10,132 bases of DNA from an uncultured Bacillota bacterium (GTDB lineage Bacteria; Bacillota; Clostridia; Peptostreptococcales; Anaerovoracaceae), in contig CAMNNG010000043.1 of NCBI GenBank assembly GCA_946545145.1, positions 1-10,132 on the forward strand, given 5' to 3'. Positions within the stretch are counted from its first letter, which is position 1, and every line of letters starts with the position of its first letter. Below are positions 1 to 6,610 of the stretch, piece by piece. A program made the translations under genes and the position numbers. The notes beneath the pieces are model-generated. The model was not told the DNA's origin, made no database searches, and worked only from the letters and a program-made list of their open reading frames with translations.

Positions 1-53
1 TCAGTGAATTTTCTTACGCTGCGTCTTTCCGTCAGCATCTTTATTGCATCCAT
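1..53 (-). CDS. Nitroreductase-family protein, N-terminal fragment (partial)
   Basis: Only the first 17 codons are in the window; the gene runs off the left edge. The translation begins MDAIKMLTERRSVRKFT. The ERRSVRKF stretch is typical of the very N-terminus of FMN-dependent nitroreductase-family proteins, where these basic residues contact the flavin. The start is well supported: an AAGGAGG ribosome site lies at 60-66 on the minus strand, 6 nt before the ATG, and a good promoter lies upstream at 88-116. The gene diverges from the polysaccharide locus and probably marks its left border. It has no evident role in glycan synthesis. The substrate and subfamily cannot be read from so few residues. 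Confidence 0.7.
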   Translation of the reverse strand, partial: MDAIKMLTERRSVRKFT

Positions 54-87
54 GTCAAGCCTCCTTCTTAGTATTCTCTACCGCTTA

Positions 88-116
88 AAGATACACTCTT
101 TTTCGGTGTGCGTCAA
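88..116 (-). promoter_or_regulatory. Sigma-A-type promoter for the nitroreductase-like gene
   Basis: On the minus strand there is a -35 box TTGACG (116-111), a 17-nt spacer and a -10 box TATCTT (93-88). Transcription would start near 81, giving a leader of about 28 nt that contains the AAGGAGG ribosome site. Spacing and both hexamers fit the vegetative consensus well. Confidence 0.6.
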
Positions 117-152
117 ACAGGGCCGCATGAAATTTCAGAAAAAAAAGACAAA

Positions 153-184
153 TTGCGCCGAAATATCGCCCGAGGTGATATAAT
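153..184 (+). promoter_or_regulatory. Extended -10 promoter for the epimerase gene, with overlapping palindrome
   Basis: TGA-TATAAT (176-184) is a perfect extended -10 element. The only -35-like box is TTGCGC at 153-158, with a long 20-nt spacer, so the extended -10 probably carries the promoter. Expected start of transcription is near 191, giving a leader of about 29 nt. An imperfect palindrome, ATATCGCC-cga-GGTGATAT (163-181; 8-bp arms with one G/T mismatch), covers the spacer end and the first part of the -10, as an operator would. Confidence 0.6.
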
Positions 185-219
185 ACAAGAAAGTACAAGA
201 TCAGAGATCGGAGTGAATG

Positions 220-1272
220 ATGAAGGAAGTGGATCTGAAAGGAAAAACGATTCTCGTAACGGGAGCAGCTGGCTTTATCGGAGCCGCTCTCTGCGGGAGG
301 CTGATGGATGAGTTTGATGATATAAAGCTCATCGGCCTCGATGAGATGAACGACTATTACGACCCGCGGCTGAAGGAGCTCAGGCTCAGCGGCCTCACAG
401 GCAGGACGGGCGGAGATTCGTTCGAGTTCATAAACATGAGCATATCGGACAAAGCCTCTCTGGACGGGCTGTTCGAAAAGTACAGGCCTGACGTCGTCGT
501 AAATCTTGCCGCACACGCGGGGGTCAGATATTCGATCGTCGATCCGTACGCCTTCCTGAACAGCAACATCGTAGGATTTTTCAATATACTCGAGTGCTGC
601 AGGCACTTCCCTGTGGAGCATCTCGTGTATGCTTCGAGTTCATCGGTATACGGCGCGAACGAGAAGGTGCCGTATTCGGAGGCTGACAAAACGGACAGCC
701 CGGTCTCGCTCTATGCGGCGACGAAGAAGGCGAACGAAGTGCTTGCTTACTCGTACGCTGAGATGTTCAAGGTACCCTCGACAGGCCTGAGGTTCTTCAC
801 CGTTTACGGACCGGCCGGAAGGCCCGATATGGCTTACTACGGCTTTGCCGACAAGCTGACGCGCGGCGAGACGATCGAGCTGTTCAACTACGGTGAGTGC
901 GAGCGCGACTTCACGTATATCGACGATATCGTGGAGGGCATCTTCAGGGTCATGCAGGGCGCGCCGCAGGCAGGCGAAGAGGGCAGGAAGGCGCCGTTCA
1001 GCGTCTACAACATAGGAAACAGCGACAAGGTCGGCCTCTTCGATTTCGTCAGGACTCTCTGCGAAGAGCTGAAGAGGGCCGGGGCCCTGGACGAAGACTT
1101 TGATCTTGATGCTCATATCAGGCTCGAGCCGCTGCAGCCGGGCGACGTCCCCGTGACTTTCGCGGATGTAAGCGGGCTGGAAAAGGACTTCGGATTCCAC
1201 CCGTCGACTTCCCTGAGGGAGGGGCTGAGGAGCTTCTGCGAGTGGTACGCCGGATATAGTGACAGGGCATAG
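220..1272 (+). CDS. UDP-glucuronate 4-epimerase (extended SDR family)
   Basis: An NAD-dependent sugar-nucleotide epimerase that most likely converts UDP-glucuronate to UDP-galacturonate in the cytoplasm. The N-terminal Rossmann motif GAAGFIG (residues 15-21) binds NAD. The SSSSVYG stretch (about 139-145) supplies the catalytic Ser, and Y165-x3-K169 (YAATK) is the SDR catalytic pair. Two stretches, AGVRYS and LRFFTVYGPAGRPDM, are characteristic of the UDP-GlcA 4-epimerase branch rather than GalE. Its length of 350 residues is normal. I chose the second of two adjacent ATGs because GGAG (210-213) lies 6 nt before it but only 3 nt before the ATG at 217. The substrate call is strengthened by the UDP-glucose dehydrogenase encoded downstream, which would make its substrate. 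Another UDP-uronate or UDP-hexose epimerase activity is the main alternative. Confidence 0.88.
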   Translation: MKEVDLKGKTILVTGAAGFIGAALCGRLMDEFDDIKLIGLDEMNDYYDPRLKELRLSGLTGRTGGDSFEFINMSISDKASLDGLFEKYRPDVVVNLAAHAGVRYSIVDPYAFLNSNIVGFFNILECCRHFPVEHLVYASSSSVYGANEKVPYSEADKTDSPVSLYAATKKANEVLAYSYAEMFKVPSTGLRFFTVYGPAGRPDMAYYGFADKLTRGETIELFNYGECERDFTYIDDIVEGIFRVMQGAPQAGEEGRKAPFSVYNIGNSDKVGLFDFVRTLCEELKRAGALDEDFDLDAHIRLEPLQPGDVPVTFADVSGLEKDFGFHPSTSLREGLRSFCEWYAGYSDRA

Positions 1273-1417
1273 TGATATATAACTAACAACGACGTCCTCG
1301 ATGAAATACTATATACATATAGAGGCGTTTATATAAACAAAATGTGTGGATGAGAACTGTTTATATGATAGATAGACAGGGCGGTTTTGCTGCCCGGAAA
1401 AAGAAAGGGATAAACAG
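1273..1417 (+). promoter_or_regulatory. AT-rich, palindrome-rich leader of the XRE regulator gene
   Basis: This 145-bp gap is much richer in A+T than its flanks. It contains CTATAT-ac-ATATAG (1309-1322) and the perfect palindrome GTTTATATAAAC (1327-1338). It also has a 10-bp inverted pair, AACTGTTTAT (1355-1364) and ATAAACAGTT (1410-1419); the second arm overlaps the TTG start codon. The best -10 box is TATGAT (1364-1369), with no clear -35. A 6-bp hairpin, GGGCGG-TTTTG-CTGCCC (1379-1395, one G/U pair), has no following T-run and so is not a terminator. The recurring GTTTAT half-site suggests binding by the downstream regulator; this is an inference. Confidence 0.45.
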
Positions 1418-1663
1418 TTGTCAGAAACCAGAGAAGTCATAGCCGCGAGGATAATCGAACTCTGCGGTGAACGCAGCTGGACGCCGAACCATCTCGCGAT
1501 GGTGTCGGGTGTTTCCCAGTCTACGATCAAGAGCATCCTGAATGGAGAGAGCAGGAATCCCGGCGCAGTTACTCTGAAAAAACTGTGCGACGGGTTCGGC
1601 ATTTCACTGGGTGCGTTTTTTGCTACTGAAGAATTCGAAAACCTGGAGCAGGAAATCAAGTAA
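1418..1663 (+). CDS. Small XRE-family helix-turn-helix transcriptional regulator
   Basis: An 81-residue protein consisting almost entirely of one Cro/C1-type helix-turn-helix domain. The turn region LAMVSGVSQSTIKSILNGE (26-44) has the usual small residue, Gly turn and recognition-helix Ser/Thr pattern. It is followed by the NPGAVTLKKLCDGFGISLGAFF segment typical of XRE domains, and an acidic tail (EEFENLEQEIK). No effector or protease domain is present. The start is TTG, read from AAAGGGA (1404-1410) 7 nt upstream; no ATG or GTG fits the domain. The gene sits inside the sugar-nucleotide genes, 5 nt before ugd, so it is probably co-transcribed and may control its own operon through the GTTTAT palindromes upstream. 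Close relatives are common orphan regulators in Clostridia; their targets are mostly unknown. Confidence 0.85.
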   Translation: MSETREVIAARIIELCGERSWTPNHLAMVSGVSQSTIKSILNGESRNPGAVTLKKLCDGFGISLGAFFATEEFENLEQEIK

Positions 1664-1668
1664 GGGCT

Positions 1669-2907
1669 ATGACAGAGAAAACAATATGGACATCCGGGCA
1701 GGTCAAAATAGCGATCATAGGAGGCGGATACGTAGGCCTATCTTTGGCATGCCTCCTGGCGGGAGAGCATGATGTGGTGCTCTGCGATATAGATGAAGAA
1801 AAGGTCCGGCTGATAAACGAAGGCGTCTCTCCGGTGAAGGATCCGGGGATAGAGGCCTTTTTTGCGTCCGGGGAAAGCGGCATCAACGCGACCTTAGATA
1901 TGGAGGAAGCATGCAGCAGCGCGTACATCGTGATCATTGCCGTGCCGACGAACTTCGATGAAGAAAAGGAAAGCTTCGATACGTCCGCGGCGAGAAAGGC
2001 GGTGCTGGACGCAAGAGCCTGCGCGAAGGACGCTCTGATCGTGGTCAAATCCACTGTGCCCGCAGGTTTCACAGCGGGAGTAGGAAAAGAAGCAGGGGGA
2101 CGAGTCATCTTCTGCCCGGAGTTTCTCCGTGAGAACAGGGCTCTATATGACAGCAGGCATCCAGAAAGGATAATAGCAGGAGCCGATCTTGAGAGCGAAG
2201 AGTCAAAAGCAGCTGCAGAGGCGTTTGCAGCCATGATGAAGCAGGCTGCGGAAAACGATCCGCCTGTGATGATCATGGACAGCACAGAGGCCGAAGCCGT
2301 CAAACTGTTCTCCAATACATATCTCGCGATGAGGGTAGTGTTCTTCAACGAACTCGACGCCTTCGCGGAAAGCCGCGGCCTCGATACGCGCCGGATAATA
2401 GACGGCGTGTGCGCCGACGGAAGGATAGGCCCGTACTACAACAACCCGAGTTTCGGATATGGAGGCTACTGCCTGCCGAAGGATACGAAGCAGCTGCTTT
2501 CGGATTTCGGCAGCGCGCCGCAGACTCTCATCGGTGCCGTAGTCGAAGGAAACGATGTGAGAAAAGAAAGCATCGCAGAAAGGATAGCAGCGCTTGCGCG
2601 TGAGAGGAGCGGCGCAGAAAGGCGGCCTGCCTGCGGCATCTACAGGATGACGATGAAAGCGGGAAGCGACAATTTCAGGCAGAGCGCAGTTTTTGATGTG
2701 ATGGATCATCTCAGGTCGGCCGGCGTCACGGTGATCGTGCATGAACCGCTGGCCCGGGAAGGATCGGACTTCGGCGGCGCTGATATAGAAAACGACATAG
2801 ATGTATTCAAGGAAAAGTGCGACATCATCATAGCGAACAGGGCGGATGAGTGCCTGGATGATGTCCGCGAAAAAGTATACACGAGAGATATATTCGGACG
2901 TGACTAA
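1669..2907 (+). CDS. ugd: UDP-glucose 6-dehydrogenase (HasB/Ugd type)
   Basis: Oxidises UDP-glucose to UDP-glucuronate with two NAD+, supplying acidic sugar for the glycan and substrate for the 4-epimerase at the start of the locus. Visible motifs are the NAD-binding GGGYVG (18-23), the IAVPTN loop, KSTVPAG, the CPEFLREN substrate loop, K212 in the AVKLFSNTYLAMR helix, and the catalytic Cys268 in GYGGYCLPKDTKQL. Its 412 residues match the short streptococcal HasB/Ugd form. The N-terminus carries about 12 extra residues before the first beta strand, and no other in-frame start exists near it. The only ribosome-site-like sequence, AAGGG at 1662-1666, is just 2 nt from the ATG. Translation is therefore probably coupled to the XRE gene, whose stop codon is 5 nt upstream. 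A UDP-ManNAc dehydrogenase is less likely because the motifs follow HasB closely. Confidence 0.93.
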   Translation: MTEKTIWTSGQVKIAIIGGGYVGLSLACLLAGEHDVVLCDIDEEKVRLINEGVSPVKDPGIEAFFASGESGINATLDMEEACSSAYIVIIAVPTNFDEEKESFDTSAARKAVLDARACAKDALIVVKSTVPAGFTAGVGKEAGGRVIFCPEFLRENRALYDSRHPERIIAGADLESEESKAAAEAFAAMMKQAAENDPPVMIMDSTEAEAVKLFSNTYLAMRVVFFNELDAFAESRGLDTRRIIDGVCADGRIGPYYNNPSFGYGGYCLPKDTKQLLSDFGSAPQTLIGAVVEGNDVRKESIAERIAALARERSGAERRPACGIYRMTMKAGSDNFRQSAVFDVMDHLRSAGVTVIVHEPLAREGSDFGGADIENDIDVFKEKCDIIIANRADECLDDVREKVYTRDIFGRD

Positions 2908-2919
2908 GGACCATCGGGA

Positions 2920-3549
2920 ATGAAAAAGAAGGGACGCAGAAAACTGTATTACGGTCTGAAGAGGGTGCAGGACATAGTACTGGCTTCGGGAGGACTTGTG
3001 GCGCTCTCGCCGCTTCTTCTGGGAACTGCAGCTGCGATCAAGGCAGAGGATCCGTCTTCTCCGGTCTTTTTCAAACAGACGAGGATCGGAAAAGATGGAA
3101 AGCCTTTTGATTTCTACAAATTCCGTTCCATGGTCACAGGCGCCGAAGAGCAGCTCGAGGAGCTGAGAGAAAAGAATGAGATGACGGGCGGCCCGATGTT
3201 CAAGATAAAGGACGATCCGAGGACAACAGGCGTCGGCAGATTCATCAGAAAGTACAGCATCGATGAGCTGCCGCAGCTCGTGAATGTCATCAGGGGCGAC
3301 ATGAGCCTGGTAGGTCCGAGGCCGAGCCTTCCCAGAGAGGTGAGGCATTTCACGGACCATCAGCGCAAAAGGCTGTCTGTCACGCCTGGTCTTACCTGCT
3401 TCTGGCAGGTCAGGAGCGACAGGAACGAGATGCCTTTTGAAGACTGGGTAGAGCTCGATCTCAAATACATAGAGGAACAGAGCGTGCTGACAGACTGGAA
3501 GATAATTGCCAGGACAGTCGGTACCGTTTTCAGAGGAGAAGGTGTCTGA
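2920..3549 (+). CDS. Undecaprenyl-phosphate sugar phosphotransferase (monotopic phosphoglycosyl transferase)
   Basis: Starts glycan assembly by transferring a sugar-1-phosphate from a nucleotide sugar to undecaprenyl phosphate at the inner leaflet of the membrane. The 209 residues are the short, catalytic-core form (bacterial sugar transferase family, PF02397), without the multi-spanning N-terminus of WbaP. A basic N-terminus leads into the re-entrant membrane helix (about 16-42) with its helix-breaking Ser30-Pro31. Also present are KFRSM, the catalytic Asp115-Glu116 pair in SIDELPQL, the LVGPRP motif (130-135) and the PGLTCFWQV segment. The ribosome site AAGGA (2906-2910) overlaps the ugd stop codon, 9 nt from the ATG. 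The donor sugar (UDP-Gal, UDP-Glc, UDP-GlcNAc or a modified sugar) cannot be decided from the sequence. Confidence 0.92.
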   Translation: MKKKGRRKLYYGLKRVQDIVLASGGLVALSPLLLGTAAAIKAEDPSSPVFFKQTRIGKDGKPFDFYKFRSMVTGAEEQLEELREKNEMTGGPMFKIKDDPRTTGVGRFIRKYSIDELPQLVNVIRGDMSLVGPRPSLPREVRHFTDHQRKRLSVTPGLTCFWQVRSDRNEMPFEDWVELDLKYIEEQSVLTDWKIIARTVGTVFRGEGV

Positions 3550-3552
3550 GAG

Positions 3553-4713
3553 ATGACTATTCTGCAAAGTGACGGGACAGCCAGAGTAAGAGAGCTGTTC
3601 TCCCTTTCCGGGATAGCTCTCATGATTTTCGCGGGACTTTTTCCCGGATATACCTGGACGGCAGAAGGGGCGAAGGTGCTTACTACTTCGAACTGGATCT
3701 TCATCGCGTATGCGGCCGGGATCCTGATGATACTGAGCATCCTGCTATACGGTCTTGGCCGGGGCGGCAGGAAGGAGGCGGCCTTTCTGATTTGCTTTGC
3801 CGCGCTGATCGCTCTCGGCATAGCCATATTCCGGCACTCCGGCGACAGATTCTTCCTGATGACAGTCTGCACGATCTTCTCTGCGGCAGGCATCGATTAC
3901 AGGAAGATCCTGAAGGTCTACGCGTGCCTCATAGGCGCCTCGTTCATCTTGATGTTCATCCTGCTTGGAGCGGGCATCGTGTATGACAGAGTGGTAGAGT
4001 TCTCATACGGAACGGGCCATGCGCTCGGAGCCGCGCACCCGAACAGCCTCGGAAGATACTTTCTGGTGCTGACCATGCTCTTCTGGCTTCTTTGGGGAAG
4101 AAATCATATGCGCGTCACCGCTGCTTTATCGTGGATATGCGCAGGAGCCTCTTACGCTGTCGCGATGAGCCGCACGGCAGCGCTGCTGCTGGTGGTATTT
4201 CCGTTCATCGCAGCGTTTGCGGAAAGAGTAAGCAGGAAGGGCGGGAAATATCTCAGATATACAGGTAATGCGATGTACGCATTCATAATACTCTCGTTCG
4301 CAGTAACGATAACGCTGACGGTGTTCTTTGAAAGAGGGAATACGTTCACGCCGGATGATTATCTGTGGAATCTGGCTGAGCGCATCCAGATACCTCAGGA
4401 CTTCCGTGAGGCGAACGGGCTCTCACTCTTCGGAGTCCCGCTGAACGGTGTCTTCATCGACATGGGTTTTGCGAGGACGCTGCTGCATAACGGCGTGATA
4501 GCAGAGGGAGTGCTGATCGCAGGCATGCTGCTGCTGAACAGAAGACTGATCAGCGAGAAGAGGTTGGACCTGCTGGCCGTGTACTTCATCCTGATCATCT
4601 ATACATATATGGAACATATTCTTGACGTCCCGGCTTACGGGTTCATTTTTCCGGCGCTTTTCGCCGACCTCGGGGCGCATGCCACGGAGCATGAAGCAGG
4701 TGGATCATTATGA
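3553..4713 (+). CDS. Wzy-type polysaccharide polymerase / O-antigen ligase-like membrane protein
   Basis: A 386-residue, very hydrophobic protein with about 10-12 predicted membrane spans. A long soluble loop lies between roughly residues 259 and 305. A conserved-looking stretch, GAAHPNSLGRYF (159-170), resembles the H-P-N-x-L-G motif of EPS polymerases from streptococci and lactobacilli, and an SRTAALLL segment follows in a later span. Family members either join lipid-linked repeat units at the outer face (Wzy) or transfer finished glycan to an acceptor (WaaL-like); sequence alone rarely separates the two. The gene starts 3 nt after the phosphoglycosyl transferase stop, with AGAAGG (3537-3542) as ribosome site, and its stop overlaps the next gene by ATGA. 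The polymerase call rests on membrane topology, this motif and context. Confidence 0.72.
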   Translation: MTILQSDGTARVRELFSLSGIALMIFAGLFPGYTWTAEGAKVLTTSNWIFIAYAAGILMILSILLYGLGRGGRKEAAFLICFAALIALGIAIFRHSGDRFFLMTVCTIFSAAGIDYRKILKVYACLIGASFILMFILLGAGIVYDRVVEFSYGTGHALGAAHPNSLGRYFLVLTMLFWLLWGRNHMRVTAALSWICAGASYAVAMSRTAALLLVVFPFIAAFAERVSRKGGKYLRYTGNAMYAFIILSFAVTITLTVFFERGNTFTPDDYLWNLAERIQIPQDFREANGLSLFGVPLNGVFIDMGFARTLLHNGVIAEGVLIAGMLLLNRRLISEKRLDLLAVYFILIIYTYMEHILDVPAYGFIFPALFADLGAHATEHEAGGSL

Positions 4714-5912
4714 AAAAGTACAGATTCGTATTTGCTATCTCATACAGACGCGGAGGCGGAGCTGAGCGGGCGATATCGCAGCTCGCCGGAGCGGTAGCTG
4801 ACCTCGGCCACGATGTGGCCCTGGTGCAGAGGGTCGTGACTGATGAGGACTACGACCTCGACCCGGGCGTAAGACATATCGTCGTTGACCGCGTGGACGG
4901 CTTCCATCCGCCGGAGAACCCGCAGCTCAGGTTCATCCCGCAGCCTTTCAGATACCTGATAAGGCACAGCTACTTCGCGCTGATGGCCTCGCCTGTAAGA
5001 GGAGTCACGGAGCACATATATGTGAGGCGCAGCTGGATGAGGGATATCCGTAGGGCGATAAGGGCGCAGAAGGCTGACTTCGTAGTGCCCATGCTCGGCG
5101 AGATGGAGACTCTGGCATTTCTCGCTACGCGCTTTTCGAAGGCCGACTGCGTAGAGACGATTCGCTGCAATCCGGCGAAGCATCCGAAGGGCAGGGTGCA
5201 CCGTTACGCGAGGAACGTGCTGGATCTTTTCGCAGAGGGCGTCTTCGTCCAGAACGAAGGGGAAGCGAAATACTTCCCGGGCTTCATGCAGAAGAAGATA
5301 TTCATAGTCCCGAACATCACCGACGGATCGTTCACGCAGATCTCGGTGCCGGCGAAAGACGAGATAACGAAGTTCGTCACTGCCGGCCGCCTCGTTGGAC
5401 AGAAGAACCATGCGATGCTGATCCGGGCCTTCGCGGCGGCTGTCCGCGAGACAGGAAATGAAAAAGCATCGCTTGCGATATACGGCGCCGGAGATCTCGA
5501 AGGAAAACTGAAGGCGCTGGTGAAAAAAGAAGGCATGGAGGGAAGGATCACCATCCCGGGAAGGACGAACGAACTTCCTGAGAAGTACGCCGAAAGCGAC
5601 GCCTTCATACTCAGCTCGAACTTCGAGGGTCAGCCGAACGCCCTGATGGAAGCGATGTTCGCGGGGCTTCCGTGCATATCGACCGACTGCCCGGACGGAC
5701 CGTCAGACCTGATCGAAAACGGAGTAAGCGGCCTCCTCGTGCCGGTGAAAGATATGGAAAAAATGAAGGAAGCGATCATCTTCATGATGACGCATCCTGA
5801 AGAGGCTTCAAATATGGGCATGAAAGCGAAAGAATTCATGGCGGACAATTTCAACGCAAAAGCCATCGCCCAGAGATTCGTGGACGAGTGCGCTGCTTTG
5901 AAAAAGCGGTGA
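4710..5912 (+). CDS. Glycosyltransferase family 4 (GT-B fold)
   Basis: A retaining cytoplasmic glycosyltransferase that likely adds the second or a later sugar to the lipid-linked acceptor. The 400 residues show a GT4 N-terminal acceptor domain with the loop RRGGGAERA (13-21) and a C-terminal donor-binding domain starting near FVTAGRLVGQKNH. This is followed by IYGAGDLEGKL, the IPGRTNELPEKYAESDAFILSS segment, and the E306-x7-E314 motif (EGQPNALME). It then continues with AFGLP-like AMFAGLPCIST and NGVSGLLVP. The start overlaps the stop of the membrane protein gene (ATGA), with a ribosome site AGGTGG (4698-4703) 6 nt upstream, so translation is coupled. It is the only conventional glycosyltransferase in the window. 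Donor and linkage are unknown. The convergent methyltransferase gene ends 19 nt away. Confidence 0.92.
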   Translation: MKKYRFVFAISYRRGGGAERAISQLAGAVADLGHDVALVQRVVTDEDYDLDPGVRHIVVDRVDGFHPPENPQLRFIPQPFRYLIRHSYFALMASPVRGVTEHIYVRRSWMRDIRRAIRAQKADFVVPMLGEMETLAFLATRFSKADCVETIRCNPAKHPKGRVHRYARNVLDLFAEGVFVQNEGEAKYFPGFMQKKIFIVPNITDGSFTQISVPAKDEITKFVTAGRLVGQKNHAMLIRAFAAAVRETGNEKASLAIYGAGDLEGKLKALVKKEGMEGRITIPGRTNELPEKYAESDAFILSSNFEGQPNALMEAMFAGLPCISTDCPDGPSDLIENGVSGLLVPVKDMEKMKEAIIFMMTHPEEASNMGMKAKEFMADNFNAKAIAQRFVDECAALKKR

Positions 5913-5931
5913 TCCGGCCTTAAGCAAGGGC

Positions 5932-6543
5932 TCAGCGGATGCCCCAGACGATGCAGCTCTTCGTTCCGGCGAGTTCATAGTGGACGCATGAGAACACTTT
6001 GTTCATCATCCACAGGAGCTCGGATCCCGAGTACATCCTGAAGTCGCCGCTCTTCGAGAAACGGAGCTTGCGGTTCATGGCCTTGAGCTCTGAGTCAGGC
6101 AGGTAGTTCTCTCCCATTATGAAGAGGCCGCCGCCTTTGAGCACCCGTCTGATCTCGACGAGGACCTTCTCAGGAGCCGGATAATGGTGGAACGAGTGGT
6201 TGCATATGACCACATCGAAGGAGCAGTCATCGAACGGCAGATCCTCGCTGTCTCCGACGATGAATGATGCGGCGCCGTCGAGTTTTTCATCGGCGATGCG
6301 GATCATCTCATCAGAGATATCGATTCCCGTGAACCGCTTTCCGGGTTCCTGCTTCAGTATGATGTCGATGAGCTCACCTGTTCCGCAGCCTACGTCGAGC
6401 GCGGAATCAAAACCGTGTTCATCCATTAGCCTGATGATGTGCGGGTAGAGCGACCTGGCGTTGCCGCCGGCAGCTTCGACTTCGTCATAGATAGAAGCCT
6501 GATTATCGAAAAATTCTTTTGACAGTTTTTTGTGGTCTTTCAT
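5932..6543 (-). CDS. Class I SAM-dependent methyltransferase (Methyltransf_11-like)
   Basis: A 203-residue Rossmann-fold methyltransferase. Motif I is DVGCGTGE (50-57), followed by the acidic TGIDIS strand end that binds the SAM ribose. Then come a GDSEDLPF segment contacting adenine, and CNHSFHHYPAPEKVLVEIRRVLKGGG, the usual post-motif region. The C-terminal part is short, leaving little room for an acceptor-recognition domain. I placed the start at the ATG at 6543. A GTG at 6579 would add 12 hydrophobic residues (AVVIFVCYYFL) that translate promoter DNA. Neither start has a ribosome site. The gene lies on the opposite strand between two glycan blocks, so methylation of the polysaccharide or its precursors is plausible. 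However, this subfamily also acts on quinones, small metabolites and other targets, so the substrate is open. Confidence 0.82.
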   Translation of the reverse strand: MKDHKKLSKEFFDNQASIYDEVEAAGGNARSLYPHIIRLMDEHGFDSALDVGCGTGELIDIILKQEPGKRFTGIDISDEMIRIADEKLDGAASFIVGDSEDLPFDDCSFDVVICNHSFHHYPAPEKVLVEIRRVLKGGGLFIMGENYLPDSELKAMNRKLRFSKSGDFRMYSGSELLWMMNKVFSCVHYELAGTKSCIVWGIR

Positions 6544-6549
6544 GAGAAA

Positions 6550-6558
6550 ATAGTAGCA
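6550..6558 (-). promoter_or_regulatory. Extended -10 promoter of the methyltransferase gene (likely leaderless)
   Basis: On the minus strand TGC-TACTAT (6558-6550) is an extended -10. Six nucleotides separate the hexamer from the ATG at 6543, so the expected transcription start is the A of the start codon. The -35 position (TGGCAG, 6578-6573) is poor. No ribosome site precedes the ATG, which fits a leaderless mRNA. A weaker alternative is the -10-like TATACT at 6602-6597, which would give an ordinary leader but still no ribosome site. Confidence 0.45.
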
Positions 6559-6598
6559 CACAAAAATGACAACTGCCACACAAATTTGATAAATGAAG

Positions 6599-6604
6599 TA
6601 TAAT
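6599..6604 (+). promoter_or_regulatory. Consensus -10 box (TATAAT) of the wzm-wzt-acyltransferase operon
   Basis: A perfect TATAAT lies six nucleotides before the ATG at 6611, so transcription would begin on or next to that codon. No convincing -35 box is found 16-18 nt upstream. No ribosome site precedes either ATG (6593 or 6611). Chance occurrence in AT-rich DNA is possible. Confidence 0.45.
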
Positions 6605-6610
6605 ATTCAT

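Noticed and set aside
78..84. GCGGTAG on the minus strand, resembling the core of the ops/RfaH element found ahead of polysaccharide operons
   Set aside because: It lies upstream of the nitroreductase-like gene, not of the glycan genes. Only seven bases match, and no JUMPstart context is present.
640..1200. Long open frames on the minus strand inside the epimerase, glycosyltransferase and wzt genes
   Set aside because: They mirror strongly supported coding frames in G+C-rich DNA and show no recognisable domains or starts with ribosome sites.
1273..1281. TGA-TATATA as a further extended -10 just after the epimerase stop
   Set aside because: No -35 partner, and the hexamer is an ordinary match in very AT-rich DNA; not strong enough to list as a promoter.
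5895..5931. Possible bidirectional terminator between the glycosyltransferase and methyltransferase genes
   Set aside because: Only 4-5-bp stems (CCTT-aagc-AAGG and GCTTT-gaa-AAAGC) with no properly placed T-run on either strand; too weak to call.
6519..6524. Perfect TTGACA on the plus strand upstream of wzm
   Set aside because: No -10-like hexamer occurs 16-18 nt downstream. It lies inside the methyltransferase coding region and is 74 nt from the TATAAT.
6544..6579. N-terminal extension of the methyltransferase from GTG 6579 as a membrane anchor
   Set aside because: The 12 extra residues are hydrophobic but too few to span a membrane. The DNA contains the likely promoter, and there is no ribosome site before the GTG.
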